A DNA stretch of 30,807 bases from an uncultured Muribaculaceae bacterium (GCA_910584125.1 CAJTXU010000005.1:1-30807); one strand, 5' to 3'; positions 1 through 7,512 are shown, numbered from the stretch's first letter. Program-made: numbers and translations. The notes: generated from the letters alone by a model not told the origin.

Positions 1-89
1 TCACATTTATTAACCTTGTAATCATTCGATTAGCTCAAAACTACCGAACCATTGTTATATACATATATAGGATAACGGTCATCACAAAA

Positions 90-383
90 TCAGCTTTTGT
101 AATTTTTATCGTGACAAGAAAATAAGATTTCACGAGAAAGCAGAATTATACCCTCAAAACCTATGGCAAACAGGATGTAATCAACAGTATTGCGGATTTC
201 ATCTTCGTTATGGCTTGTTTTCCACAAACCGTCTTTGAGCAAAGAGGAATAATGATAGGCAATTAAGCCCATCGGAGTATTAAATAATTTCTTTCGACCT
301 GCTAATTCAACATTAGGTCTAAATTCATCAGGCAAAAGATTTCGCGTTTGCTCAAAAGATAGTGCTTTATTTGAGTTATCCAT
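90..383 (-). CDS. Hypothetical protein, 97 aa, possibly C-terminally truncated
   Basis: I do not recognise this 97-residue protein. It is soluble, mildly acidic at the N-terminus, with no signal peptide and no membrane segment. It lies 40 nt downstream of the DUF3667 gene on the same strand and is probably the last gene of the leftward group that starts with the esterase at 2385. The frame ends in TGA at 90-92, but translation beyond that stop continues for 19 codons (89 down to 33) of protein-like sequence rich in Asp, Tyr and Asn (FCDDRYPIYVYNNG...) before TAA at 30-32. This suggests that a nonsense change has shortened the protein. Base composition is AT-rich like its neighbours. No function is proposed. 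Confidence 0.55.
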   Translation of the reverse strand: MDNSNKALSFEQTRNLLPDEFRPNVELAGRKKLFNTPMGLIAYHYSSLLKDGLWKTSHNEDEIRNTVDYILFAIGFEGIILLSREILFSCHDKNYKS

Positions 384-423
384 TGAGACAAAGAATGTTA
401 CTGACTACGAAGAAAAGAAATTT

Positions 424-1203
424 TTATGAAACACTTGAAATGGTGAGGGTTACAAAACCGAGAAATATAAGTAGATAGATTGCAACGGAAACTATCAGAT
501 ACCAAGCAAAATATCCGATTCGCTTTTTCAAGGGACTGACGGGAAAGGCTTTATACATACTCAAGGAACAAATGATAACGGAATAGACTATTTCCAAGCC
601 GGAATACAAAGATTCGGATAAAAGCGACAGAGGACAGATAAAAATACCGAAAAGCAGAATTGATGATGTCATGTAAATCATCGCTGCAAAATATTCGGCA
701 ATATTATATTTCCTTGCCCCGACTTTCCAAAATACAATAGGTATAGCCAACACAGAAGGAATATAGATAGTCATATTACGGACAACCATGCTATTCATTA
801 TGAAATCCATAACCGCCAACGTCATTTTATATATGAGACCAACCTGACTGGTTCCGCTTTCCTCCACCACACCGTCAGGCTCAGATGGCATAAGCCCTGA
901 AACAAACGCACTGATGAAGCATACGACTATAAGCATCGAAATCGGCGCGACATATTTTACCCGACGACATTGTATATAGTCGCGTATTACTTTCCATGGA
1001 TGAATGAGAAGGTGCCACGCCGTATACAGGAAACCTTGATTGATACGTGACAAACCTGACAGCAGCCCTATGAAAAAAGTCTTGTTTTCGAGCCTCTTTT
1101 CATCGACCGATTGACCGCAGTCAGGACAAAAGCGGGAAGTGCAGGAACATCCGCAGTTCCTGCACTTTATTGTAGTATTAGTATTCTCTGATGATTCAGT
1201 CAT
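424..1203 (-). CDS. DUF3667 domain membrane protein with N-terminal zinc ribbon
   Basis: The first 31 residues hold a cysteine cluster of zinc-ribbon type (CRNCG at 14-18, FCPDCGQ at 25-31; six Cys in all). The rest of the 259 residues contains about five hydrophobic segments, near 87-105, 145-162, 171-195, 204-220 and 229-255. A short CxxC...FCxxCGQ ribbon followed by several membrane helices is the hallmark of the DUF3667 family, common in Bacteroidetes and of unknown function. The ribbon probably stays in the cytoplasm. The gene starts 27 nt after the esterase stop, so the two are likely co-transcribed. Family assignment is confident; role is unknown. Confidence 0.8.
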   Translation of the reverse strand: MTESSENTNTTIKCRNCGCSCTSRFCPDCGQSVDEKRLENKTFFIGLLSGLSRINQGFLYTAWHLLIHPWKVIRDYIQCRRVKYVAPISMLIVVCFISAFVSGLMPSEPDGVVEESGTSQVGLIYKMTLAVMDFIMNSMVVRNMTIYIPSVLAIPIVFWKVGARKYNIAEYFAAMIYMTSSILLFGIFICPLSLLSESLYSGLEIVYSVIICSLSMYKAFPVSPLKKRIGYFAWYLIVSVAIYLLIFLGFVTLTISSVS

Positions 1204-1230
1204 AACAAGTGAAGGGGTTGATCCTTAGAC

Positions 1231-2385
1231 TTATTGGGTCTTATAATGTTTTACAGCCTTTTGTGGAGATGTAATTCGCTGATTCCCGGGATCTCCATTC
1301 TCTATGAAATATTGATAATCCCAACTTCCTTTGGTAAACTTAAATTCTGCGGGAAGACGCAAATTGAGATCAATTACTCTTGTGGTATCATTCAGTACCT
1401 TCATCTTCACTCCTTCCGGATTCCAGTCGCCAAGTGCAAGCTGATTGCCTGTGATATAGACATCACCGTCTACGGTTGAGCCTGCAAGCTCGATATGCAC
1501 AGGATAAAATATGTCGTCCATAAATACCGGCGTATAACGATAGTTTGCATAATCCTTAAGGGCATTGAGATGAGATTGTAATACAATCCGAGAGTGGTCA
1601 TAATCCGGAAAATCAAGAACTTCAAGAGTGATGTGGTCGGGAATTGTAATGGAATCAAGGAAGGCTTTTGTATTGTTCCAACTATCTCTCCATTTTTTTG
1701 GAAACTGATACATGGTATCGGTCTCAAGTCCTTCATTACCCATTACCAATGCTATGAAACGAGGGCGACTTCCGGCAAAGTCAAAATCCCTGATCATGTT
1801 GGCGTAATATTCATCATCCCACACCATATTGGGAGAAATGGCTATGATATCGTCAAACATATCGTCGTCCGTCATCGCATCAATCACAAAAGATGCTCCC
1901 AACGAATGACCAATGCCTGCTGTGTGACCCGATGTGCGGTAGTTGGAGTTGATATAAGGCATAAGCTCCTCTTTCATGAACTTCTTGAACTTGTCAACGC
2001 TTCCATAGTAAGGCGATTCAATTTTCCAATGTTGTGGAACGGGCAAGAAGTCGTTGTTTCTTTGATAATCTATCTCCCAATGTGTCGGACTCGCAACGCC
2101 TACTATTATGTAGCCACGGTCGTTATGGGGCTGCTGAATAGCATAATGAAGAAGTGACTGTACAATATCAAAATTGGCTCTTGCCTGAGAGTCGAACACG
2201 TAGATCACGTCAAAATCATTTTCCGTTCCCGAATCGTATGCCTCAGGAGTGTAGATAAGCACCGGGCGTTTGAACGGGAATAGCGGCGAGTCGAATTCTT
2301 TGTATTCGACTCTTGCGATCTCCTGTGCAGATACTCCTGATAGGGAGATCAGTACCATTAAAAAGATTGTGATTATTCGTATCAT
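1231..2385 (-). CDS. Secreted alpha/beta-hydrolase esterase with C-terminal starch-binding-like domain
   Basis: The protein has 384 residues. Residues 1-20 form a signal peptide (hydrophobic core, then SGVSA-Q). Residues about 25-280 are an esterase of the putative esterase D / IroE-like superfamily: the nucleophile elbow is GHSLGAS with Ser161, and the likely catalytic His is 264 (DYDHS). An acid residue lies between them but I cannot assign it. Residues about 292-384 form a beta-rich module with VYITGNQLALGDWNP, the signature of a CBM20-like starch-binding domain. Families with this fold hydrolyse siderophore, acetyl or feruloyl esters; the attached domain favours a carbohydrate-linked substrate, which is inference. 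It is the first gene of a leftward group, driven by a promoter with an unusual inverted repeat (2411-2456). Confidence 0.82.
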   Translation of the reverse strand: MIRIITIFLMVLISLSGVSAQEIARVEYKEFDSPLFPFKRPVLIYTPEAYDSGTENDFDVIYVFDSQARANFDIVQSLLHYAIQQPHNDRGYIIVGVASPTHWEIDYQRNNDFLPVPQHWKIESPYYGSVDKFKKFMKEELMPYINSNYRTSGHTAGIGHSLGASFVIDAMTDDDMFDDIIAISPNMVWDDEYYANMIRDFDFAGSRPRFIALVMGNEGLETDTMYQFPKKWRDSWNNTKAFLDSITIPDHITLEVLDFPDYDHSRIVLQSHLNALKDYANYRYTPVFMDDIFYPVHIELAGSTVDGDVYITGNQLALGDWNPEGVKMKVLNDTTRVIDLNLRLPAEFKFTKGSWDYQYFIENGDPGNQRITSPQKAVKHYKTQ

Positions 2386-2410
2386 ATTATTGATGTTTTG
2401 ATTTCTGATG

Positions 2411-2418
2411 CAAAATTA
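2411..2418 (-). promoter_or_regulatory. Promoter -7 box of the esterase group
   Basis: On the minus strand this reads TAATTTTG, matching the Bacteroidetes sigma-ABfr -7 consensus TAnnTTTG. It lies 25 nt upstream of the esterase ATG. No good -33 TTTG is present at the usual 19-20 nt distance; the 19-bp operator arm at 2438-2456 takes that place, which points to activator-dependent transcription. Confidence 0.65.
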
Positions 2419-2437
2419 CAGCCGTTGAAAATTATAT

Positions 2438-2497
2438 GCCATACCCAAATGGGTACAAATGCAGTTCAGAATAAAAACGTACCCATTTGGGTATGGC
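2438..2497. promoter_or_regulatory. Perfect 19-bp inverted repeat, divergent operator
   Basis: The left arm is 2438-2456 (GCCATACCCAAATGGGTAC) and the right arm 2479-2497 is its exact reverse complement, separated by 22 nt. Each arm contains a smaller dyad, TACCCA-nn-TGGGTA, so this is probably two operator sites in opposite orientation rather than a simple hairpin. Each arm ends exactly 19 nt from a -7 box: 2411-2418 on the minus strand and 2517-2524 on the plus strand. I found no third copy in the window. The LuxR-type regulator encoded at 3070-3825 is a candidate ligand, by proximity only. Confidence 0.75.
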
Positions 2498-2516
2498 GCA
2501 ACAATCAGAACACGCC

Positions 2517-2524
2517 TAATTTTA
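2517..2524 (+). promoter_or_regulatory. Promoter -7 box of the 177-aa gene
   Basis: TAATTTTA is one base from TAnnTTTG, 20 nt upstream of the ATG at 2545 and 19 nt downstream of the right operator arm. It mirrors the arrangement on the esterase side. Confidence 0.5.
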
Positions 2525-2544
2525 CAGAGTAAAAACTATCGAAT

Positions 2545-3078
2545 ATGACAAGCGAGGAAAAAAGCATGATTGCAGATTGCCGGATTATGGTTATTGGTGC
2601 AACGAATTTTATAGATCGCGTAAAAGCCGAACTTGATAAGTCCGGTTTCAAGTCTATAAATATTGTGTTGGGGAACGATGTCCACACGGAAATTGGTCTC
2701 GTAGATATTGTAGCCGAGTATACGGGCGAATCCTATACCCATGTCAAGGGTAATGCCGCCATACCTATAATATATCCTTTTGATTTTGTGGAGGGTGCCG
2801 GAGCGATTGTAATAATGCCGGACGATGACAACGAATTACAACATAAGGACAATCTACGCCTATGGGCTGCCGAGTATATGGCCGGGTATTGCGCCTTTTG
2901 GAATATGGAGGGTTGTGACTGGTTACACTCAGCTTTACCAAAGATAAGAGAAGGCAAGACGAGCGAAGCAGCACAGCGGACAGCAGCGCACATATGTGCA
3001 AGGATAGCGGCCAACATCGCCGTCGGGCGCAATGTCAAGCACTTTCCGAGATTCTATCTCTCCAAGAACTTAGAGTAG
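2545..3078 (+). CDS. Hypothetical protein, 177 aa, divergent from the esterase
   Basis: I do not recognise this protein with certainty. It has no signal peptide. An N-terminal stretch (residues about 11-25, CRIMVIGATNFIDRV) followed by alternating hydrophobic strands resembles a small alpha/beta nucleotide-binding fold, such as a ThiF-like or Rossmann-like domain, but a full glycine motif is absent. The middle part has an acidic run (MPDDDNE), and the C-terminal third is helical and Ala-rich. It is transcribed away from the esterase group from the shared operator region, and its last 9 nt overlap the end of the LuxR gene, which converges on it. The shared operator suggests that it works in the same response as the esterase group. 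Confidence 0.7.
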   Translation: MTSEEKSMIADCRIMVIGATNFIDRVKAELDKSGFKSINIVLGNDVHTEIGLVDIVAEYTGESYTHVKGNAAIPIIYPFDFVEGAGAIVIMPDDDNELQHKDNLRLWAAEYMAGYCAFWNMEGCDWLHSALPKIREGKTSEAAQRTAAHICARIAANIAVGRNVKHFPRFYLSKNLE

Positions 3079-3825
3079 CTTGTTATTAGTCGCAGCCACT
3101 ATAGCCTCCGAAATGTTGCGGACTTCCAATTTCTCGAATATATGTTTGCGGTACTTCTTGATTGTGTCGGGAGAAAGGCATATTTTATCTGCAATTTCCG
3201 ACATGGTATATCCCTGAATTGAGAGCGTCAGCACCGATTTCTCTCCGTCAGTGAGAGTTGGCATCCGCTTCTTAATCCAACGATGGGTGGTTTCGTTGTA
3301 TTCAAAATATTCAGAAGAACCTACATGGTGCATTTCAATATGCCCCGCTTCAGTGTGTGTAGAAGCAGAAACGATACATAAAGATAACCATATTCGCCCG
3401 TCAGAGGTAAGGGCAAGCGGTGTCATCTTATGGTTGATAAGGATTTTCTTTCCCTCGTTGAGAATATGAAAGTCGTAGGAGATATACCAGTCCTTGCGCT
3501 CATGGACAGGAATATCGTTATAAAAGCCGAACCCGGCTTTGTTGAGCATCAGAAGCATCGGCTGTTCCTCCTCCGGAACAAATTCAAGATAGAAGCGGTA
3601 TCCCAATTCCTTCACTCGCTCCGGCGACAGCCCGCACAGGAACATCGGATTTGGCGATACATATAGAAAGTTCTGCCTATAATAGTCTATGATATAGACG
3701 CTTTGATAAGATGAGCGAGAAAACGCCTCAGCCGAGCGGATATATCCATCCACACGGCTGTAATCAAGCTCGTCGGGCAGCCTGATTTCATTGTCGGGTA
3801 TGAAAAATTCACTTGGCGTTTCCAT
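3070..3825 (-). CDS. LuxR-type transcriptional regulator with PAS-like sensor domain
   Basis: The protein has 251 residues. Residues 189-251 are a LuxR/GerE helix-turn-helix: LTDGEKSVLTLSIQGYTMSE, then IADKICLSPDTIKKYRKHIFEKL. Residues about 40-155 look like a PAS-type sensor, with the stretch YIIDYYRQNFLYVSPNPMFLCG that recurs in a Bacteroidetes regulator family. No receiver domain or phospho-acceptor is visible, so it is probably a one-component regulator; the ligand is unknown. It is convergent with the 177-aa gene and lies within 1 kb of the inverted-repeat operator, making it the obvious local candidate to bind there. Family call is confident; the target is inference. Confidence 0.88.
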   Translation of the reverse strand: METPSEFFIPDNEIRLPDELDYSRVDGYIRSAEAFSRSSYQSVYIIDYYRQNFLYVSPNPMFLCGLSPERVKELGYRFYLEFVPEEEQPMLLMLNKAGFGFYNDIPVHERKDWYISYDFHILNEGKKILINHKMTPLALTSDGRIWLSLCIVSASTHTEAGHIEMHHVGSSEYFEYNETTHRWIKKRMPTLTDGEKSVLTLSIQGYTMSEIADKICLSPDTIKKYRKHIFEKLEVRNISEAIVAATNNKLL

Positions 3826-4091
3826 ATGCTTTCTCTTTTACTATGCAAAATTACTAAAAATCGGCGATAAAGCAGTTATACACGCTTGATTATCTTTCTT
3901 CAAGTAATGATTTCACATATCCGAAAGACTCATGTTTGGTTTGGTTCGGGCTTTATATATGCCCGGATAAACCTAAACCAATATATAGGGCTGGGCAAAA
4001 GAAACAGCATACCCCCTTATTATTTTCTTTTGACTCGTCATTGCTTGTTTGTAACGGAAACTCGTCGATTTTAAGTTCCTCAGCTATGGTT

Positions 4092-4186
4092 TGAACACAG
4101 AATTTGAACACAGGAGTATGAACACAGACGGCTGCCATTAGCGGCTGAAACGAGTTGGCGGCGAGTTGTGTTCAGATTTGTGTTCA
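4092..4186. repeat. Clustered TGAACACA repeats, three direct and two inverted
   Basis: TGAACACAG occurs at 4092-4100, 4105-4113 and 4119-4127. The reverse complement TGTGTTCA occurs at 4167-4174 and 4179-4186. Spacing within each group is 12-14 nt. Short regularly spaced sites in both orientations beside a tRNA 3' end resemble the arm-type binding sites of a tyrosine recombinase at an attachment site. No integrase gene is in the window, so that reading is inference. Confidence 0.55.
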
Positions 4187-4190
4187 AAGC

Positions 4191-4228
4191 AAAAGAAAAA
4201 GCAGCTACGATTTGTTTCGTAACTGCTT
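4191..4228 (-). terminator. Rho-independent terminator of tRNA-Met
   Basis: On the minus strand a stem formed by 4223-4228 with 4199-4204 and by 4217-4221 with 4206-4210 (one C/A mismatch, 6-nt loop) is followed by TTTTTCTTTT. It begins 14 nt after the tRNA 3' end. Confidence 0.75.
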
Positions 4229-4241
4229 GATCTTCTGAGAG

Positions 4242-4315
4242 TGGTCCCACTTGGGCTTGAACCAAGGACTCCCTGATTATGAGTCAGGTGCTCTAACCAA
4301 CTGAGCTATAGGACC
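4242..4315 (-). tRNA. tRNA-Met (CAT)
   Basis: The minus strand folds as a full cloverleaf: acceptor GGTCCTA pairing with TGGGACC plus discriminator A, D-arm GCTCAGTTGGTTAGAGC, anticodon stem CCTGA/TCAGG around loop CTCATAA with anticodon CAT at 4279-4281, and T-arm with TTCAAGC. CCA is not encoded. The CAT anticodon and sequence fit elongator tRNA-Met; a lysidine-modified tRNA-Ile2 cannot be excluded from sequence alone. Confidence 0.93.
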
Positions 4316-4387
4316 TTGCATTGACTAAGGGGTTCTTCTCCGCCGTCTTTACGGGAGATTGAGACGCTCCTTTTCCGTTTGCGTCCG

Positions 4388-4420
4388 CAAAGTTACGCAA
4401 TTTTTTTCATTTTACCAAAA
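4388..4420 (-). promoter_or_regulatory. Promoter of tRNA-Met
   Basis: On the minus strand TTTTG (4416-4420), 20 nt, then TAACTTTG (4388-4395) fits the Bacteroidetes TTTG-N19/20-TAnnTTTG promoter. The tRNA 5' end lies about 73 nt downstream. Confidence 0.7.
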
Positions 4421-4611
4421 TTTTTCGCAATTTTGTTATTGTTCAATGGCTCTTTCTCTCAACCCCAGATCCAATGGCTCTTACTGTCAACTCTCATACG
4501 AACCTCATGTGCGACGTCCAGAGGAAATCTCGTATGGAATACCATATGAGCCCTTTCATGAACTCCCATTTGCGACCTCATATTCACGACACCCGTTTCC
4601 TTACTACGTCT
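4421..4611. other. Gene-free stretch with weak degenerate repeats
   Basis: This gap lies downstream of the AI-2E transporter gene and upstream of the tRNA-Met promoter. CAATGGCTCTT occurs at 4444-4454 and again at 4472-4482, and GAAC-CTCAT-TGCGAC-like words recur near 4500-4520 and 4560-4580. I see no coding sequence and no clear terminator. Confidence 0.4.
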
Positions 4612-5739
4612 TTATGAGGACGGCGTCTTTCCCGGATCGGAACCGTCGGAGGTGCCGGGCGTGGCGGCCGTCGCCGCAGAGGCGGGTTCGGAGATGTAAC
4701 GTTCGTAGTAGGTCATGATGAGCGCCGATACGGGCAGGGCGATGATCATGCCGATTATGCCCAACAGACTGCCCCAGACCGACAGCGAGAGCAGGATGAT
4801 GGCCGGATTCATGCCCATCTCGCGGCCCATGACGTGCGGAGTGATGATGTAATCACACACGCATTGGCTCACAACGTATACAAGACCGCACTTGCCCAGC
4901 ATCGGCAGGAAATCGGCATGGCCTCCCAGCGAGTAGATGAAGCATATTATCGCCACAGGTATCAGCGTGACATACTGGAAATAAGGTATCATGTAGAGTA
5001 TCCCGACCAGTATGCCCATGGGTATGGCCAGAGGCATGCCGACTATCGAGAAACCGATGCAATAGAGCACGCACGCGCAGAGCGCCACGACTCCCTGGCC
5101 TCGGAAATAATGGTTCAGGCTCAGTTTCACGTCGTTGACCACCACGAGCGCGCGGTCGCGGTATTTGCGCGGAAATATCAACTTGAACCCACGCACTATC
5201 TGCGGATAGTCTATCAGTATGAAAAGGATGTAGACGAGCGTCAGCAGCCATCCGATCGCGGTGATGAGGACGTCGATCGACTCCGACAGCAGCGAAGTCC
5301 CCTTGGAGACTATCTGGTCGATGTGCATGTTCTTGAGCGTCGCCGATATTTCCTCTGGATTGACGTATCGCTCCACGAACTCGATGACCTTCAGATAATA
5401 GGCCGGCACGGGCTGGCGGCCGGTGCTGACGTTCCGGATGATCGTGCCGAGCATGTCTATGTCGCGTATCACGGTGGGCAGGAAGAGATAGACCAGAGCG
5501 CCGACGATTATCGTCACTTCGAGCACGGTCATGATCGACGCCATCACACGCCCGTGGGTGTGGGTGACGCGCTGGTTGAAGACCACGACGGGCTGCAGCA
5601 GATAGGCGAAGAAACAGGCCACGAAAAAGGGCAGCAGAACGTCGCTCAGATACCTGACGAGCCATATCAGGGCCGAGGCTATGGCGAGCCCGATTATGAG
5701 CCGCATCACGCGGTCGAGATTCCAGTAAGTATTTGCCAT
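4612..5739 (-). CDS. AI-2E family transporter (PerM/TqsA/YdiK-like)
   Basis: This 375-residue membrane protein has the AI-2E exporter layout: a paired helix at the N-terminus (about 12-50), another near 65-90, a soluble middle with amphipathic helices (about 90-155), then helices at about 155-180, 205-240, 245-275 and 300-345. Family-typical features include LLPFFVACFFAYLLQP near the N-terminus and the PxxLS-rich C-terminal helices with GSLLGIIGMIIALPVSALI. Substrates vary across the family (AI-2, Na+/H+ exchange in some), so no substrate is assigned. The C-terminus is a Thr/Ser/Pro-rich tail. It is the last gene of the leftward run that contains the oxalate genes, 82 nt after the 214-aa gene, with a stem-loop between them. 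Confidence 0.85.
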   Translation of the reverse strand: MANTYWNLDRVMRLIIGLAIASALIWLVRYLSDVLLPFFVACFFAYLLQPVVVFNQRVTHTHGRVMASIMTVLEVTIIVGALVYLFLPTVIRDIDMLGTIIRNVSTGRQPVPAYYLKVIEFVERYVNPEEISATLKNMHIDQIVSKGTSLLSESIDVLITAIGWLLTLVYILFILIDYPQIVRGFKLIFPRKYRDRALVVVNDVKLSLNHYFRGQGVVALCACVLYCIGFSIVGMPLAIPMGILVGILYMIPYFQYVTLIPVAIICFIYSLGGHADFLPMLGKCGLVYVVSQCVCDYIITPHVMGREMGMNPAIILLSLSVWGSLLGIIGMIIALPVSALIMTYYERYISEPASAATAATPGTSDGSDPGKTPSS

Positions 5740-5773
5740 TTCACAGTGGATTAGTAAGATACAGTCATATCAA

Positions 5774-5809
5774 CGAGCCGGACTCCCCTTTGGTTGAAGG
5801 TCCGGCTCG
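5774..5809. terminator. Stem-loop after the 214-aa gene
   Basis: CGAGCCGGAC (5774-5783) pairs perfectly with GTCCGGCTCG (5800-5809) across a 16-nt loop. It lies 13 nt after the stop of the leftward 214-aa gene. No T-run follows on either strand, so it may attenuate or stabilise transcript rather than terminate it fully. Confidence 0.5.
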
Positions 5810-5821
5810 ATTCGATGCGGA

Positions 5822-6466
5822 TTAATTCGCTGCCGTCAGGCCGCCGTAGACGTCGGCCTGCGCCTTGGCCGCGAGGTCGACGGCCTGCGACAACCGGCCG
5901 CTGATCTCGGGCACGCACCTGCGGTACGCGGCCACATCCTCGGCGTCGGCCGCCTTCTCGATCTCGGCGTCCATGTCGTTGAGGTCGACGTGCAGCCATG
6001 AACCTCCGGTGATGCCGCCGAGTGCCTTGGCCTTGTCGGCGTCAGACATGGCCGAGGCCACGATATCGCGGCGCAACGTGTCGTTCTGGCTCGTCACGAA
6101 GCCGGCCCAGGTCTTGCTGATGTGCGCCACACAGCTTTCGACAGCCTGACGCAACTTCATGCCGGTGTCCCTATACGCTTCGAGGCGAAGCTGCTGCTTG
6201 CCCTTCACGATGCAATAGCAACCGGCCAGCACCGCGGCGCAGCCCGTAATCCAAACCCCGGGCACACCGATCAGCAGACCGATTATGAAGGCTATGATGC
6301 CCAGCACGTTGAACGTCCAGCCGCTGTCGGTCAGGAAGTTTTTCTTTCCTGTCTTCATATCGTCGGCCGACGCCGGCAGCTGAACGGCCGCGAGACTCGT
6401 CGAAACGTATCCCTTGAGCTCGGCCTGCTGACGCGCCAGCGAATCGGTATATTTCTTGATATCCAT
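5822..6466 (-). CDS. Hypothetical small membrane protein, 214 aa
   Basis: I do not recognise the family. The protein has a charged N-terminus (1-45, no signal peptide), a hydrophobic hairpin at about 52-87 that would form two closely spaced membrane helices, and a long soluble C-terminal part (about 90-214) rich in Ala, Asp and Lys and predicted by eye to be helical. The topology suggests that both ends lie in the cytoplasm. It follows the AEC transporter by 37 nt on the same strand and precedes the AI-2E transporter, so it may belong to that transcript. No role is proposed. Confidence 0.65.
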   Translation of the reverse strand: MDIKKYTDSLARQQAELKGYVSTSLAAVQLPASADDMKTGKKNFLTDSGWTFNVLGIIAFIIGLLIGVPGVWITGCAAVLAGCYCIVKGKQQLRLEAYRDTGMKLRQAVESCVAHISKTWAGFVTSQNDTLRRDIVASAMSDADKAKALGGITGGSWLHVDLNDMDAEIEKAADAEDVAAYRRCVPEISGRLSQAVDLAAKAQADVYGGLTAAN

Positions 6467-6503
6467 AATGCTTGCTGTTTTTTAGATTAGACTGTCACAT
6501 ATG

Positions 6504-7493
6504 TCAGGCTGCCAGATGGAACCAGCCGATGCAGAGGTCGGTGATCCAGAGCCACAACGGGCAGAATCCCATGAAGAGAATCGTCGAGAGCGCAAGCGAC
6601 GACGTTCCCGTGGCCACATAGCAGTTGTAACGGCTCGCGATGATGATGCCCGAGAAGGCGGGAGGCAGCGCGGCGCAGACCACGAGCATCTTCAGGTTCT
6701 CCGGATTCATCTTGAACAGAACGCCCACCACGAGAATCGCCAGCGGCATGACGATGAGCTTGAGGAACGAGCCCATCACGGCCTGACCGTTTATCCTGAT
6801 TTTGACCGACGAGAGCGTTATGCCGGCGGCGAAGACGGCCACCGAGGCGTTGGCTCCCTTGATGAGGTCGAACGAGGGGTCAAGATATTCGGGCCACTTC
6901 AGCCCGCACAGCACGAGGATCACCGCAAGGATCGGGGCCCAGGCCACAGGCTCCTTGATGGCGTTGAGCACGGGCATCCAGGGATTCGGTTTCTTGCCGT
7001 CTCCCCCGTTTTCCTTGGCGGCCAGCGCGGCGTTGCCGGCATTGAGAAGCGCAAGACCGACGGGAATGCCGATGGCGTTCACCTCTATGGCCACTATGGC
7101 TATCACGAGACCGACGGAAGCCGAGTCGCCGAAGATAGGCTGCAGCACGGCGAAACCGAGGAATCCGATAGTCGGCGAACCCGAGATGAGGGCCGACACG
7201 GCCGACTCGGCGGCGGTGTCCTTATACATGTATCTGAACACGAAGTAGACGAGCATGAAACATGCCATCAACACAACGACGGATATTATCGTCAGTTTGA
7301 GGTCGACGCTCAGCATCTGGCGGTTGGCCTTGATGATTGAGATGAAGAGGGCGGCTGGCAGGGCGTAGTTGAGCACCACCTTGTTGAGCACGCGCGCGTC
7401 GGCACCCGAGAAGGCCCCCGTCTTGCCCGAATAGTATCCGAGCAGCATCACTACCAGAATCGGGACAATAGCGTACAGTATTATATGTTCCAT
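6504..7493 (-). CDS. AEC family transporter, probable oxalate/formate carrier of the frc-oxc cluster
   Basis: The ATG at 7493 (MEHIILYAIVPILVVMLLGY, 329 aa) is chosen because an in-frame start 20 codons earlier falls inside the AT-rich repeat. About ten hydrophobic segments arranged as two halves are visible, with a middle loop (near 165-190) containing Lys-rich GKKPNPWMPV. The N-terminal region with GYYSGKTGAF...LNKVVLNYALPAALF is typical of the auxin efflux carrier (AEC) family. In E. coli the AEC member YfdV is encoded with the Frc and Oxc homologues YfdW and YfdU, and the same trio is seen here. Transport of oxalate or formate is therefore a reasonable inference, not shown by sequence. 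It sits 115 nt downstream of oxc, across an inverted repeat. Confidence 0.85.
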   Translation of the reverse strand: MEHIILYAIVPILVVMLLGYYSGKTGAFSGADARVLNKVVLNYALPAALFISIIKANRQMLSVDLKLTIISVVVLMACFMLVYFVFRYMYKDTAAESAVSALISGSPTIGFLGFAVLQPIFGDSASVGLVIAIVAIEVNAIGIPVGLALLNAGNAALAAKENGGDGKKPNPWMPVLNAIKEPVAWAPILAVILVLCGLKWPEYLDPSFDLIKGANASVAVFAAGITLSSVKIRINGQAVMGSFLKLIVMPLAILVVGVLFKMNPENLKMLVVCAALPPAFSGIIIASRYNCYVATGTSSLALSTILFMGFCPLWLWITDLCIGWFHLAA

Positions 7494-7512
7494 AATCCAA
7501 ATTTTAATTATT

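Larger units (their letters stand above)
3826..4241. other. Gene-free AT-rich stretch between the LuxR gene and tRNA-Met
   Basis: No convincing coding region is present. The stretch holds a possible promoter for the LuxR gene (TAATTTTG on the minus strand at 3846-3853), an imperfect hairpin at 3937-3980 (TGGTTT...GGGC / GCCC...AAACCA), a cluster of short repeats at 4092-4186 and the tRNA-Met terminator at 4191-4228. The low GC of the left end of the window ends here. Confidence 0.6.

Noticed and set aside
90..92. TGA in the 97-aa gene as selenocysteine
   Set aside because: No selenoprotein-like redox motif or convincing SECIS hairpin directly follows, and TGA serves as an ordinary stop in several genes of the window.
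3886..4138. Short frames of about 60 codons on both strands between the LuxR gene and tRNA-Met
   Set aside because: They cover hairpins and repeat sites, have no recognisable product and no clear start signals.
4092..4186. CRISPR-like array
   Set aside because: The repeated words are only 8-9 nt, occur in both orientations and lack spacers of uniform length.
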